Shown in pieces: positions 10,021 to 17,995 of a DNA stretch of 64,000 nt. The stretch covers positions 5,049,187 through 5,113,186 of the forward strand of contig CP070751.1 in the NCBI GenBank assembly GCA_020348445.1, in the 5' to 3' direction. A program made the translations under genes and the position numbers. The notes below the pieces were generated by a model. The model worked only from the letters and a program-made list of their open reading frames with translations, was not told where the DNA came from and made no database searches. The first letter of the stretch is position 1; every line of letters begins with the position of its first letter. Origin of the DNA: Thermoplasmata archaeon. GTDB taxonomy: Archaea; Thermoplasmatota; Thermoplasmata; GCA-020350865.

Positions 10021-10063
10021 AAGTGGTATGTACTCTTAGTTAATACGGTAATTAGGTGAATTT

Positions 10064-12460
10064 ATGACCCCAGGGGTCGGACGATCAGATATTCCTGAGC
10101 TTAGGGAATTCCTTGACAAACTTCCAAAAAAACCATGCCCGTCCAAGCTTCCGGAAGAATACTGCAAGATGTGCAGAAGATTGAACAGTGAGGTGGCCAA
10201 ATACTGTGAAACCAAAATACTGCCTCCAAAACCTCCCGAGGAGCCTCTAGAACTAAGAATCGAGCCCGAAGAGGAGGAAGAGGAATTATTGGAACCAAGA
10301 CAAACTGGTAGAACCTCACCCATCTTGGAGAGACCCAAATTCAGGGAAGGGGAAACCTCTTTGGAGTTCGCTACATCGGAAAAGAGCATCGAGGAACTTA
10401 GAAGATCCCTTCCGAGATTCATACCTGTGCAAAAAGGACCAAGGGCTTTTAAACCACTTGAGGAACCAGGTGAGGAGGAATTTGAAACCTTTGCTCTGGA
10501 AAAACCATCCATCTTCAGAAGTCCACAATCGCTCACCGAGGCTGAGGAGGAAATGTTCTTCACCCTGGCTGCCGAGGAGGGGGCAGTGGAGGTGGTACCT
10601 CTGGAAATTGGAAGTGAAGCCACCATTGCCTCGGAGACCATCTATGACGACACAGATGGTGTTGTTGAGATTGTGGAGATCTCAGATGAATCTGGGGCCA
10701 TGGAATTCGAGGAGGAACCTGCATTTTTCCAGTTCATAGAGGATGAGGATGAAGGGGAGATAGTGGAGGCTGAGATCGTTGAAGCTGAGGTAGTGGAAGA
10801 GGGGGACATATCCCCTGAACTCTCCATCGGGGATGGTTTTGAAGAGACCGAAAAAAGCATCGAGGCTCTGGCAGACGAGATTTCGGGATTAACCGAGGGT
10901 TTGGAAGCAGATGAAGAAAAATTCGCATTCAAAACTGAACCAGGACTCGAGGAGGAGGCTCCTCCTGCTGCTGAGATCTTAGGACCTGTCGAGGAGGTTC
11001 AGGTCGAGGCTCCAGTTGCCGAATTCATTGGCCCAGTAAAGGGAATACAAGATGTGACCCCTCCAGTCGCTGAACAAGTAGAACCCTCAGAGGACATTCT
11101 TGATGAAATTCCTCCAACTGCTGAGCCAGTAGAACCTTCAGAGGGCGCTCTTGATGAGGTTCCTCCTGCTGCTGAATCCATAGAATCCACCGAGGAAATT
11201 TATGATGAAGCTCCTCCTGTTGCTGAGCCAGTAGAACCTGCTGAGGAATTCCAAGACGAAGTTCCCCCTGCTGCCGAACCTGTAAGTCCACCCCCGACAA
11301 TTCAACCACTCCCCACTGCAGCTCCCGTCGAACCTCCTAAAAAGAAGAAAAGCAAATTTAAATTGAAGCTAAAGAAGAAAAAGAAGGGTAAAAAGCTTAA
11401 AGAACCAGAACCAGCAGAGATAGCTCCTGTACCATATGCTGAGCCTTCAGAACCAGAGCCCGCTGATTTCGCCAAGGAACCAGAACAAGATACTATCCCC
11501 ACGCCACAAGAGGAGCAACTCCCAGAGGAAGACTTGGGATTCAAGATGGAAGCTGATACAGAGTTTAAACCTGCAGGAATTACTACACTTGAGGATCAAG
11601 AAGAAGAACCTCTATCGGAGTTACCAGAAGAGGTAGCAATAGCTCCTGAAGAGGAAATCACCCCCGAAAAGGAAACAAGCGATCTTTTCATGTGTCCCTC
11701 CTGTGGTGCTTTCATTAGTTCTACTGCAACCGTATGTCCCACATGTGGTTTTGATTTCGAGGCTGAAGAGGGGGCTGAAGAGCCGTCGCAAGAACCTACT
11801 ATCGAGGATATAGATCTTCTCCCAGAGGAAGAGATTGAGCCACAAGAAGAAATACAACCTCAGGAAGAGGTCCCCACTGAAGAATCATATGAAGAGGAAG
11901 CGGAGTTAAGATTAGAAGAAGAAATACAACAAATAGTAGAAACCTTCACAGAGGAACCACCACTTGAGGAGACTGAGCCTGAACCACCAGAGGAAGTTCT
12001 TGAGTCTGAAATGGAGCCTGAGCTTGCTGAAGAGGTACAACCACAACAGGAAATATTCACAGAGGAGCAACTTGTTGAGGAAACCGAACTTCAACCTGAT
12101 GAGGAATTAAAACCGCAAGAGGAAGCTTTAGAATTTGAGATGGAGCCCGAGCCTATCGAGGAAATACCCACAGAAGAACCTTTTGAGTCTGAGATGGAAC
12201 CTGAGCCCACCGAAGAAATACAGCCACAAGAGGAATTACCTGCTGAGGAGCCATCGGTCGAGGAAGAGGCTGAGCTTAAACACGATGAGGAACTAATGCC
12301 GGAAGGGGAAGCTTTCGAATTTGAAATGGAGCCTGAGCCTGGTGAAGAACTAAAACCATCTGAGGAACCTTCTGAAGAAGATGTTAAAAAGCCAAAAACA
12401 AAGAAGATAAAGCTCAAGAAAAAGAAGAAAATGAAGATGAAGAAGCTCAAGAAAAAATAG
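10064..12460 (+). CDS. Glu/Pro-rich low-complexity protein with zinc ribbon and poly-Lys tail
   Basis: A 798-residue protein without a signal peptide or membrane helix, so probably cytoplasmic. The first 50 residues hold four Cys that could bind metal (CPSKLPEEYCKMC ... YC). Most of the rest is Glu- and Pro-rich and probably unfolded. Near residue 545 lies a zinc ribbon (CPSCGAF ... CPTCGFDF). Two Lys-rich blocks break the acidity: KKKKSKFKLKLKKKKKGKK near residue 430, and the C-terminus. The charge pattern suggests a scaffold with ionic self-contacts or nucleic-acid contacts. The Glu-rich reading could be mistaken for noise, but the frame is uninterrupted and the zinc ribbon supports coding. 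Function not recognised. Confidence 0.8.
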   Translation: MTPGVGRSDIPELREFLDKLPKKPCPSKLPEEYCKMCRRLNSEVAKYCETKILPPKPPEEPLELRIEPEEEEEELLEPRQTGRTSPILERPKFREGETSLEFATSEKSIEELRRSLPRFIPVQKGPRAFKPLEEPGEEEFETFALEKPSIFRSPQSLTEAEEEMFFTLAAEEGAVEVVPLEIGSEATIASETIYDDTDGVVEIVEISDESGAMEFEEEPAFFQFIEDEDEGEIVEAEIVEAEVVEEGDISPELSIGDGFEETEKSIEALADEISGLTEGLEADEEKFAFKTEPGLEEEAPPAAEILGPVEEVQVEAPVAEFIGPVKGIQDVTPPVAEQVEPSEDILDEIPPTAEPVEPSEGALDEVPPAAESIESTEEIYDEAPPVAEPVEPAEEFQDEVPPAAEPVSPPPTIQPLPTAAPVEPPKKKKSKFKLKLKKKKKGKKLKEPEPAEIAPVPYAEPSEPEPADFAKEPEQDTIPTPQEEQLPEEDLGFKMEADTEFKPAGITTLEDQEEEPLSELPEEVAIAPEEEITPEKETSDLFMCPSCGAFISSTATVCPTCGFDFEAEEGAEEPSQEPTIEDIDLLPEEEIEPQEEIQPQEEVPTEESYEEEAELRLEEEIQQIVETFTEEPPLEETEPEPPEEVLESEMEPELAEEVQPQQEIFTEEQLVEETELQPDEELKPQEEALEFEMEPEPIEEIPTEEPFESEMEPEPTEEIQPQEELPAEEPSVEEEAELKHDEELMPEGEAFEFEMEPEPGEELKPSEEPSEEDVKKPKTKKIKLKKKKKMKMKKLKKK
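10960..11286 (+). repeat. In-frame repeats coding a degenerate AEPVEPxE..DE.PPA unit
   Basis: Inside the acidic protein five or so units of about 22 codons follow each other. They carry the pattern PP-A-AE-VEPSE---DE, for example VAEQVEPSEDILDEIPP and TAEPVEPSEGALDEVPP. The units differ at synonymous and non-synonymous sites, so the expansion is not recent. A second, looser family (EMEPEP-EE-) fills the last third of the gene. Confidence 0.75.
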
Positions 12461-12662
12461 GCTCAAATTCGATAAGTGGCATTTGGATCAATTTTTGAAT
12501 ATCACTACGATTTTCTGGTTATAATCATAGTTTCTTGATTTCGTAATTGTTCAGGTTGTGGTCTTCAATCCAGTGCATGGACATGTAAATGAGCTCCTTA
12601 ATCCCCTTTGTACAAACAATAATTTACATAAACACCTAATTCATTCCCTACTCCAATAGAAC

Positions 12663-12766
12663 GCCCGAGTGATGTAGCTTGGATATCATAGAAGCCTGCG
12701 GAGCTTCCTACCCGGGTTCAAATGTTCCTCTCTAACGGAGGGAGCCTGAAAATCCCGGCTCGGGCG
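12663..12766 (+). tRNA. tRNA-Arg(GCG) with T-loop intron
   Basis: Acceptor strands GCCCGAG (12663-12669) and CTCGGGC (12759-12765) pair fully, with G73 at 12766. The anticodon stem GAAGC/GCTTC holds the loop CTGCGGA, so the anticodon is GCG (codon CGC). The D-loop carries A20 and the anticodon C35, both arginine identity elements. The T-stem CCGGG/CCCGG is continuous only if 30 nt in the T-loop are removed; the spliced loop is TTCAAAT. I considered reading it as unspliced, but no T-arm forms then. CCA is not encoded. Promoter elements are weak; an AATTTACATAAA stretch lies about 40 nt upstream. Confidence 0.9.
12723..12752 (+). other. tRNA-Arg intron in T-loop (position 59/60), 30 nt
   Basis: The splice site forms a bulge-helix-bulge. 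The T-stem CCGGG/CCCGG is the outer helix. TTCA (12717-12720) pairs with TGAA (12747-12750) as a 4-bp central helix. Three-nt bulges AAT lie at 12721-12723 and 12751-12753 on opposite strands, and an imperfect inner hairpin (TTCCTC/GAGGGA) closes the intron. Cutting after the second bulge base on each side gives a perfect seven-base T-loop. This is a non-canonical intron position. Confidence 0.85.
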
Positions 12767-12954
12767 CTTCTTATATTATAATACCATTGATTTGAATACG
12801 TGGAACCTTACGGTTCCACTGGCGCGAAAAATCATTACTTTTCGCATCCCGGCTCGGGCGCTTCTTAATTTCTAATTCCATTGGCCTGAATACGTGGAAC
12901 CTTACGGTTCCACTGGCGCGAAAAATCATTACTTTTCGCATCCCGGCTCGGGCG
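12767..12954 (+). repeat. Two tandem 94-bp hairpin units, each ending in a copy of the tRNA-Arg 3' end
   Basis: The tRNA 3' exon TCCCGGCTCGGGCG (12753-12766) recurs exactly at 12847-12860 and 12941-12954, a strict 94-bp period. Each unit carries hairpin GTGGAACC-TTAC-GGTTCCAC (12800-12819; 12894-12913) and hairpin GCGAAAA/TTTTCGC (12824-12845; 12918-12939). The second hairpin ends one base before the tRNA copy. Each tRNA end is followed by CTTCTTA or CTTCTTT, so the trailer is copied too. The units are nearly identical. No 5' acceptor strand (GCCCGAG) is present, so they are not tRNA pseudogenes of full length. Confidence 0.9.
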
Positions 12955-12959
12955 CTTCT

Positions 12960-14903
12960 TTATATTTTTCCTTCAGGTACACCCACTGTTCTTACAACCT
13001 TAACGTCCCCAGGTGGAAGAATTCTCTGCACTTCCTCCTGGTCCACCTGGAAAATCTCGCACAGCTTCCGTATGAAGGTGCTTTTCTTCATATCGCCAGG
13101 TTCAAAGATCACGAAAATCTTACACTGCGATTCTATTGCTGAGACAGGTGCGCACATGACCTTTTCCGAGCCTTCGTAATGCACCTTCCCTATCCCCAGT
13201 CTCATTTCGATATCTGTTATAAGATTTCTTTTACCCCTCACCATGAAGGCCCCTCTGGCAAGGAATTCACCAGAAGGGGGAGTCTTACTTACCTGATCGG
13301 GAAGGACCCAATAGGCTGTCCCTGAACCGATTTTGGCGTTCCACGCCTTGGAGTGACTGAACGCAAATTCACAGGCCTCCTTGAGAGTCTGCTCAGAAAT
13401 CTCCCCTTCCTTGTTCTTGACAACAACGCTGGGTGCCCCATGGATTTCTGCATGCGCGTATCTGTCCTTGTCTGAAAGATATTTCTTCACGACCTTATCG
13501 TTGGTCTTGGCATCCCTTCCAGCAATTACGATGTTGCCGTCGCTTGAGATGAACCATTTGTACTTTTCGAACCAAATAGGCTTCGTCTGTCTTTTGGCCT
13601 TCTTCTTTTTCTTTTCTTTTTCCACGTCCATTCTCGCCAATTTTTTCTTGGTATCCTCAAGCGATTTTTTTGCCCCTTCCAGTTTTTCCTTGGCTTTTTT
13701 GGCTCTGTCGTAATAAATGCCTGCATTCTCCTCGATGGATTTTTTAAAATTTAATGTGATCTCTATTTCCTTTCCTTTTTCGTCGCAAAGGCTCAGGATT
13801 ACCTCATTTTTTTCAGGATCCATTGCTTTAAATGGGCTCGTCTTTTTAAGGTGGTTGGTCAATTCTGTAATGTCCTTATCCTTAATTCCTTCTCTTAAAA
13901 CGTCAAAAACTTTTTCGCACTCAGAATAGTTGCTGTAGATCAGCTCAGCTATTTTTTTATACTGCTTTTTCTTTTCTTTCTGATTTGATACTGCTTTTTT
14001 TTGCTGGGCCAATTGTCGTTCTAACTTACCTTTGAAATCCTCGTAATCCACGTCCTCAGGTTCCTCTTCTTTTTTGATCGTAAAATATTTTTCAATGGTC
14101 ATACTAAGGTTTTCAAATTTCTCAGACTTATTATCTTTGTAGCCTTCCAGTTCAAATGGCATGATGTCCTTTGGGATATCCCCCTCAAAAATCATAAGGC
14201 CCCCTATTGAACTGCTAAGGGAATCCACAAGTTTCTTTGTTGCCTCATAAGTTTTTTCTACCTCTTCACGGGTTAAATCTGCGGCTTTCTTTTCCTTTTC
14301 AATTCCAGATAAAAGGCAAACCTCTTCGGCATATTTACCTCCAAGATTGACATCCATTGCCAAGGTCCTAACTACGTCCTTCTTTGATGTATCCAATATT
14401 TTCTCAAAGCCGTCCAAATCCAGTTTTCTTACATCCTGCCTTAAAGGAGGGAAAACATACTCCCTTTTCGCTCTTACTTCCCTGTGGCTCCAGGATTTTG
14501 GAATTAAGGGCTGTATTATCCTGCCATCTTGGACCAATACAACATTTCCCTCCCCAAACAACTCACATATAAGCTGGTAACTCTCGGCTCTCTCGATATG
14601 GAAGATGATTATCCTGTCAAATCCATGCTGCTCTATCTTCGAAATCTTTCCGTTGCTGAGATGCTTTCTTAAGAGCATGGCAAAGGAAGAGGGGGTTTTC
14701 GGAGTTTCCTGGGATTGGGAGGCAAGAAAAAGCCATTTCCCCAAAACGATTACGAGGTCTTTTTTTCCCTCCTCTGGAACGCGGATGCGCAAAAGTAGTC
14801 TATCCCTGGCTGGCTGATAGGCCTTGTCAATGCGGCCTCCGACTAAGCACTGCAGTTCATTGACCATTGCAGCTATATCGAAACTTGACATTCCATTTTT
14901 CAT
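12960..14903 (-). CDS. rqcH: Archaeal NFACT / Rqc2-type ribosome quality control protein
   Basis: A 647-residue protein of the NFACT family (NEMF, Rqc2, RqcH). The N-terminal NFACT-N region (1-200) begins SSFDIAAMVNELQCLVGGRIDKAYQ and contains the LLRKHLSNGKI element. A long charged coiled coil follows (about 290-460), with two Lys-rich stretches. The NFACT-R domain (about 465-590) contains WFEKYKWFISSDGNIVIAGRDAKTN and the HAEIHGAPSVVVKN motif that is typical of the family. Homologues bind 60S/50S subunits carrying stalled peptidyl-tRNA and recruit Ala-tRNA or other tRNA for tailing. The gene ends 6 nt after the tRNA-Arg repeat array. Confidence 0.93.
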   Translation of the reverse strand: MKNGMSSFDIAAMVNELQCLVGGRIDKAYQPARDRLLLRIRVPEEGKKDLVIVLGKWLFLASQSQETPKTPSSFAMLLRKHLSNGKISKIEQHGFDRIIIFHIERAESYQLICELFGEGNVVLVQDGRIIQPLIPKSWSHREVRAKREYVFPPLRQDVRKLDLDGFEKILDTSKKDVVRTLAMDVNLGGKYAEEVCLLSGIEKEKKAADLTREEVEKTYEATKKLVDSLSSSIGGLMIFEGDIPKDIMPFELEGYKDNKSEKFENLSMTIEKYFTIKKEEEPEDVDYEDFKGKLERQLAQQKKAVSNQKEKKKQYKKIAELIYSNYSECEKVFDVLREGIKDKDITELTNHLKKTSPFKAMDPEKNEVILSLCDEKGKEIEITLNFKKSIEENAGIYYDRAKKAKEKLEGAKKSLEDTKKKLARMDVEKEKKKKKAKRQTKPIWFEKYKWFISSDGNIVIAGRDAKTNDKVVKKYLSDKDRYAHAEIHGAPSVVVKNKEGEISEQTLKEACEFAFSHSKAWNAKIGSGTAYWVLPDQVSKTPPSGEFLARGAFMVRGKRNLITDIEMRLGIGKVHYEGSEKVMCAPVSAIESQCKIFVIFEPGDMKKSTFIRKLCEIFQVDQEEVQRILPPGDVKVVRTVGVPEGKI

Positions 14904-14971
14904 TGGGAGGGTTATAGGACTTGCTCATATAAAAATCAATTACATAGATGCGGAAATCTTAAGTAATTCGA

Positions 14972-15010
14972 GTGACATATATATTTTAACGCGAATCTAG
15001 GGGGGTAATA
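14972..15010 (+). promoter_or_regulatory. Promoter and ribosome binding site of the beta-helix protein gene
   Basis: CATATATATTTTA is a TATA-type box about 30 nt before the start region, and AGGGGGGTAATAA directly precedes the ATG at 15012. Confidence 0.55.
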
Positions 15011-15011
15011 A

Positions 15012-16823
15012 ATGAAACCAAGAAATGCAAAAATATTGTGCATTTTGATATTCATAATAATGGTGGTTCCCACATTTGTATCAAATATACCATCGATACA
15101 AAAAACAGTAGCAATTGAATTGGACAGTTACCCCATAAAAGAGGATGAGACATTTGTCAACCCACAAGCACAAGATCATAGAACAAAAGCAGAATCCGGG
15201 AATGGAACCATTTTCAATAATGCAATGCCCACAGATATCATAAACATGTCTGGATATTATACAATAGGCGTAACATTTGAGGTGAACCAAGACTGCTTGA
15301 TCTATGAACTTGGGATCTTCTATTCATCTTGGTATAACGATGTTTACAATATCCGTTTATGGGAGGGAAACTTCCTTAAATATCAAAAAAATTACCCACT
15401 TCATTTAGGTTATGATAAATGGGGATGGTACAATACTTCAGCCCCAATTTCTCTTTACCCAGGAAATACATATACAATAAGTGCATATCTTAATTCTACA
15501 GGTTTTATTCCACTTATAAAAAATCCAGGTCCAACTCCAGATGGAGTGGTAGATCCTGGTGATTTTGTATGGAGTAAAACTAATAGCCGCCCTACAATAA
15601 ATAATGGAAGCTCACCTCTTCCTATGGTAGATTTAAAATATTCATTCATGGTTTATCCAAGTCCTGATATTATAGTCCCAGATGATTATACAACAATCCA
15701 AGAAGCTATTGACGCTGCCAATCCCGGGGATGAAATCTATGTTCGTGAAAATCCCATCCCTTATAATGAGGAACTGATCATTAACAAAACAGTAACCTTG
15801 GTTGGACAGGATATGTATACCACCATTATCAATGCCAGTGGAATTGTGGATGGGAGTGGTACCGTTATTCATATAACTGCTAATGACGTGTTAATCCAAG
15901 GATTTACTGTAACAGGGGGAGATTGTGGCATTTATTGCGACAACACAAATTGGACTAAAATTGGATACTGCACGATATCAAAAAACAATGATTATGGAAT
16001 CTATATGGATACTACTAATAACGACATCATTGAATCAAACATCATTTCTAATAACAACCTCGACTCAGATTCTGAGGGATTTGGTATTTATGCCTTAGAT
16101 TCCAGTGCAAAGGGTGTCTGGGGCAACACTATATCATACAACGAGGTAGGTGTGAAAATAATAGATTCGTGGCTTTGGGCCTGTTTGAATTGGAATACGT
16201 TTGTGGGTAATAACATAGCTGTTGATTACGACCCAGAGCCATTGGAGATAGATAGCAATGTTTTTATCGATAATACTATCGCAATAAAGATTTCAGGTGA
16301 TGACTCCCTCTTGATAATAACAAACAACTCTATATCTGGCAGTGAAATCGGAATTTTTATAGAAACCGGCTCCCCGGTAATCGAAGGCAACATATTTACT
16401 GACAACGAGTATGGAATCTACTATTTAGGGGGATCGACTCCCATAATCTCCAATAATACGTTTTCGAATAACGTTATTGACATCTACAGCATTATTTTAG
16501 CGGATCTGGATGTGGACCCAGACACCCTCAACCTCAAGTCAAATGGCAGGTGGGTTACGGCCTATATTATACTACCTGAAGGTATGGATGCGAGTGATAT
16601 CGATTTCGACACCATATCCTTGGGGGATGGTACATTTGAGGTGGGTGGAGAATACGGAGAATTTAATAGCAATGTATGTATGGCAAAATTCGACAGAAGC
16701 GAGTTGGAGGATCAGATAGGGTCTCCAAACGAAGCTCTTGAGCTTATAGTCACTGGAGAATTAAAAGATGGAACCCCACTTAGGGGGAGTGATACAATTA
16801 GGGTGATTTGCCCAGGACGTTAA
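15012..16823 (+). CDS. Secreted parallel beta-helix (NosD/CASH-like) protein
   Basis: A 603-residue protein with a signal peptide (ILCILIFIIMVVPTFVSNI). Residues about 60-210 form a beta-rich N-domain of unknown type. From VPDDYTTIQEAIDAANPGDEI (about 220) on, it is a right-handed parallel beta-helix with repeated GI-I-NN- turns such as IYMDTTNNDIIESNIISNNN. The last 110 residues (LDVDPDTLNLKSNGRWVTAYI ... GTPLRGSDTIRVICPGR) are a small beta-domain common at the C-terminus of archaeal and bacterial surface proteins. There is no membrane helix at the end, so it is secreted or non-covalently held. Ligand unknown; similar helices bind or cut polysaccharides. It overlaps sfsA tail to tail by 4 nt. 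Confidence 0.88.
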   Translation: MKPRNAKILCILIFIIMVVPTFVSNIPSIQKTVAIELDSYPIKEDETFVNPQAQDHRTKAESGNGTIFNNAMPTDIINMSGYYTIGVTFEVNQDCLIYELGIFYSSWYNDVYNIRLWEGNFLKYQKNYPLHLGYDKWGWYNTSAPISLYPGNTYTISAYLNSTGFIPLIKNPGPTPDGVVDPGDFVWSKTNSRPTINNGSSPLPMVDLKYSFMVYPSPDIIVPDDYTTIQEAIDAANPGDEIYVRENPIPYNEELIINKTVTLVGQDMYTTIINASGIVDGSGTVIHITANDVLIQGFTVTGGDCGIYCDNTNWTKIGYCTISKNNDYGIYMDTTNNDIIESNIISNNNLDSDSEGFGIYALDSSAKGVWGNTISYNEVGVKIIDSWLWACLNWNTFVGNNIAVDYDPEPLEIDSNVFIDNTIAIKISGDDSLLIITNNSISGSEIGIFIETGSPVIEGNIFTDNEYGIYYLGGSTPIISNNTFSNNVIDIYSIILADLDVDPDTLNLKSNGRWVTAYIILPEGMDASDIDFDTISLGDGTFEVGGEYGEFNSNVCMAKFDRSELEDQIGSPNEALELIVTGELKDGTPLRGSDTIRVICPGR

Positions 16824-17569
16824 TAGATGTCACATACCGGGATTTTTTCAATGTAGTTTACGATCCCATCTCTATAAAGAAATTTTATGGGATGAACCTC
16901 AACTTTTGCATCCAAAGCAGAATAAAAAGTTCTTGAAAATTCTGGGTCTGTCTCAGCATGTGGAGCAAAACATTTTGCATCTGGCCTGAACACTAGGATC
17001 ACAATTGCGGATTCTGCACCCTTTTCTTTGGCTTCAATTAAATGCTGTAAGTGTCTAGCTCCCCGTTTTGTAGGTGCATCAGGAAACAAAGCGACTCCAT
17101 CCACAGCCAGTGTACAGCCCTTCACCTCCACCCAAATCTTTTTCCCGTTTTTTCTGGTCAACAGGAAGTCCAGCCTGCTTTCTCCAAATTTAACCTCAAG
17201 TTCAATATTTTTGATCTTTCCGAAGGGACTCACAGTTTTGTTCTTGATGACCCACTGTGCAATATCACTATGATAACTGGAATGAACAAGAATCCATTCA
17301 TTTTCATATGAGGCGGCTATGATATCCCATGCTGTCTTGCGGTTCGGGTTGGTGGCCTTTTTTAGAAGCACCTGATTACCAGGGTAAAGCAGCTCTTTTA
17401 GTCTTCCAGGATCATGCACATGAACCTTTACAGCCTTGCCTTTATCTTTTTTAGGACCCGTTATATCCACTATTCCCAGGAACCTGTTGGGCCGTAATCT
17501 GAACGATCCTTTGGCATCCCAGGCTATCTCCATGACTGGAATAGCCATCTTGTTGTTCTCCTTTTTCAT
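16820..17569 (-). CDS. sfsA: SfsA-family nuclease homologue
   Basis: A 249-residue protein of SfsA length. It shows the N-terminal OB-like part (RPNRFLGIVDI, HVHDPGRLKELLYPGNQVLL) and the C-terminal nuclease-like part with ESRLDFLLTRKNGKKIWVEVKGCTLAVDGVALFPDAPTKRG, shown here as separate motifs: E/D residues followed by VEVKGCT and FPDAPTKRGARH. The ExK-type motif (VEVKG) is that of PD-(D/E)xK-related nucleases. E. coli SfsA binds DNA and was first linked to sugar fermentation genes; its physiological role is not settled. The gene starts divergently from tRNA-Thr, 63 nt away, so the two probably share a control region. Confidence 0.92.
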   Translation of the reverse strand: MKKENNKMAIPVMEIAWDAKGSFRLRPNRFLGIVDITGPKKDKGKAVKVHVHDPGRLKELLYPGNQVLLKKATNPNRKTAWDIIAASYENEWILVHSSYHSDIAQWVIKNKTVSPFGKIKNIELEVKFGESRLDFLLTRKNGKKIWVEVKGCTLAVDGVALFPDAPTKRGARHLQHLIEAKEKGAESAIVILVFRPDAKCFAPHAETDPEFSRTFYSALDAKVEVHPIKFLYRDGIVNYIEKIPVCDIY

Positions 17570-17632
17570 ACATAACCGCTTCCCCTATAAAAACCTATAA
17601 GAACAAAGAGGAATATTGCGGATAACACACAT

Positions 17633-17736
17633 GCCACTGTGGCTTAGAGGTACACAAGGAGTCTTTTGAATCCTGTGCTCTAAATAGCGATTCCTTGGTA
17701 AGGAATAGGTCGGGGGTTCAATTCCCCCCAGTGGCT
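17633..17736 (+). tRNA. tRNA-Thr(GGT) with D-loop intron
   Basis: Acceptor GCCACTG (17633-17639) pairs with CAGTGGC (17729-17735); position 73 is T, as in archaeal threonine tRNAs. The anticodon stem ATTCC/GGAAT encloses TTGGTAA, so the anticodon is GGT (codon ACC). The variable loop AGGTC and T-arm GGGGG-TTCAATT-CCCCC match archaeal tRNA-Thr. The D-stem GCT/AGC closes only after a 32-nt intron is removed, leaving D-loop AGAGGTA. Two TATA-like boxes (CCTATAAAAA, CCTATAAGAA) lie at 17584-17604, between the tRNA and the divergent sfsA. Confidence 0.92.
17652..17683 (+). other. tRNA-Thr intron in D-loop (about position 20/21), 32 nt
   Basis: A near-canonical bulge-helix-bulge is visible. The central helix is AGAG (17646-17649) with CTCT (17678-17681). 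The bulges are GTA (17650-17652) and AAA (17682-17684), and the outer helix is the D-stem. The inner helix CAC-AGGA/TCCT-GTG abuts both. Cutting after the second base of each bulge leaves a seven-base D-loop with G18 G19 in place. Confidence 0.9.
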
Positions 17737-17925
17737 TAAATTTCAATCGCTTACATACGCCACTGTGTGTTTCGTCAATTTATGCTTTGATATAAATGAG
17801 GTCTTAAATTTGACGATTCCCCCCAGTGGCTTAAATTTCAATCGCTTACATACGCCACTGTATGTCTTGCCAAGTTATTTTCTTACATTGCTTGGGTCTT
17901 AAGCTTGGCAATTCCCCCCAATAGC
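17737..17925 (+). repeat. Two tandem 95-bp units: tRNA-sized hairpin elements with tRNA-Thr acceptor ends
   Basis: The tRNA 3' end ATTCCCCCCAGTGGC (17721-17735) recurs at 17816-17830 exactly, and in decayed form at 17911-17925 (end CAATAGC), a strict 95-bp period. Each unit also holds the 5' acceptor strand GCCACTG (17759-17765; 17854-17860), which places a 72-nt element between the two acceptor strands, the usual tRNA length. The D and anticodon arms are replaced by one long hairpin: CGTCAA/TTGACG in unit 1, TGCCAAG/CTTGGCA in unit 2. The stem positions differ in a paired way. The trailer TTAAATTTCAATCGCTTACA is the same after each copy. Confidence 0.92.
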
Positions 17926-17995
17926 TTTTTAGCAATTATTTTAATAAAGATGTTCGGATTAAGGGTAATCCCAAAAGTATAGATGAGGAACAATC

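Noticed and set aside
12767..12954. CRISPR array (regular repeats after a tRNA)
   Set aside because: The period is 94 bp with the whole unit repeated; there are no unique spacers and no cas genes. The same holds for the Thr, Ser and Gly arrays.
12894..13142. Plus-strand ORF of 82 codons across the Arg array
   Set aside because: It runs through the repeat units and then antisense to the NFACT gene; no ribosome site and no protein features.
17690..17701. Reading the tRNA at 17633 as Lys or Gln from the loop CTTTTGAA
   Set aside because: That loop lies inside the intron. ATTCC-TTGGTAA-GGAAT gives a perfect anticodon arm, and the D-stem, variable loop and T73 agree with threonine.
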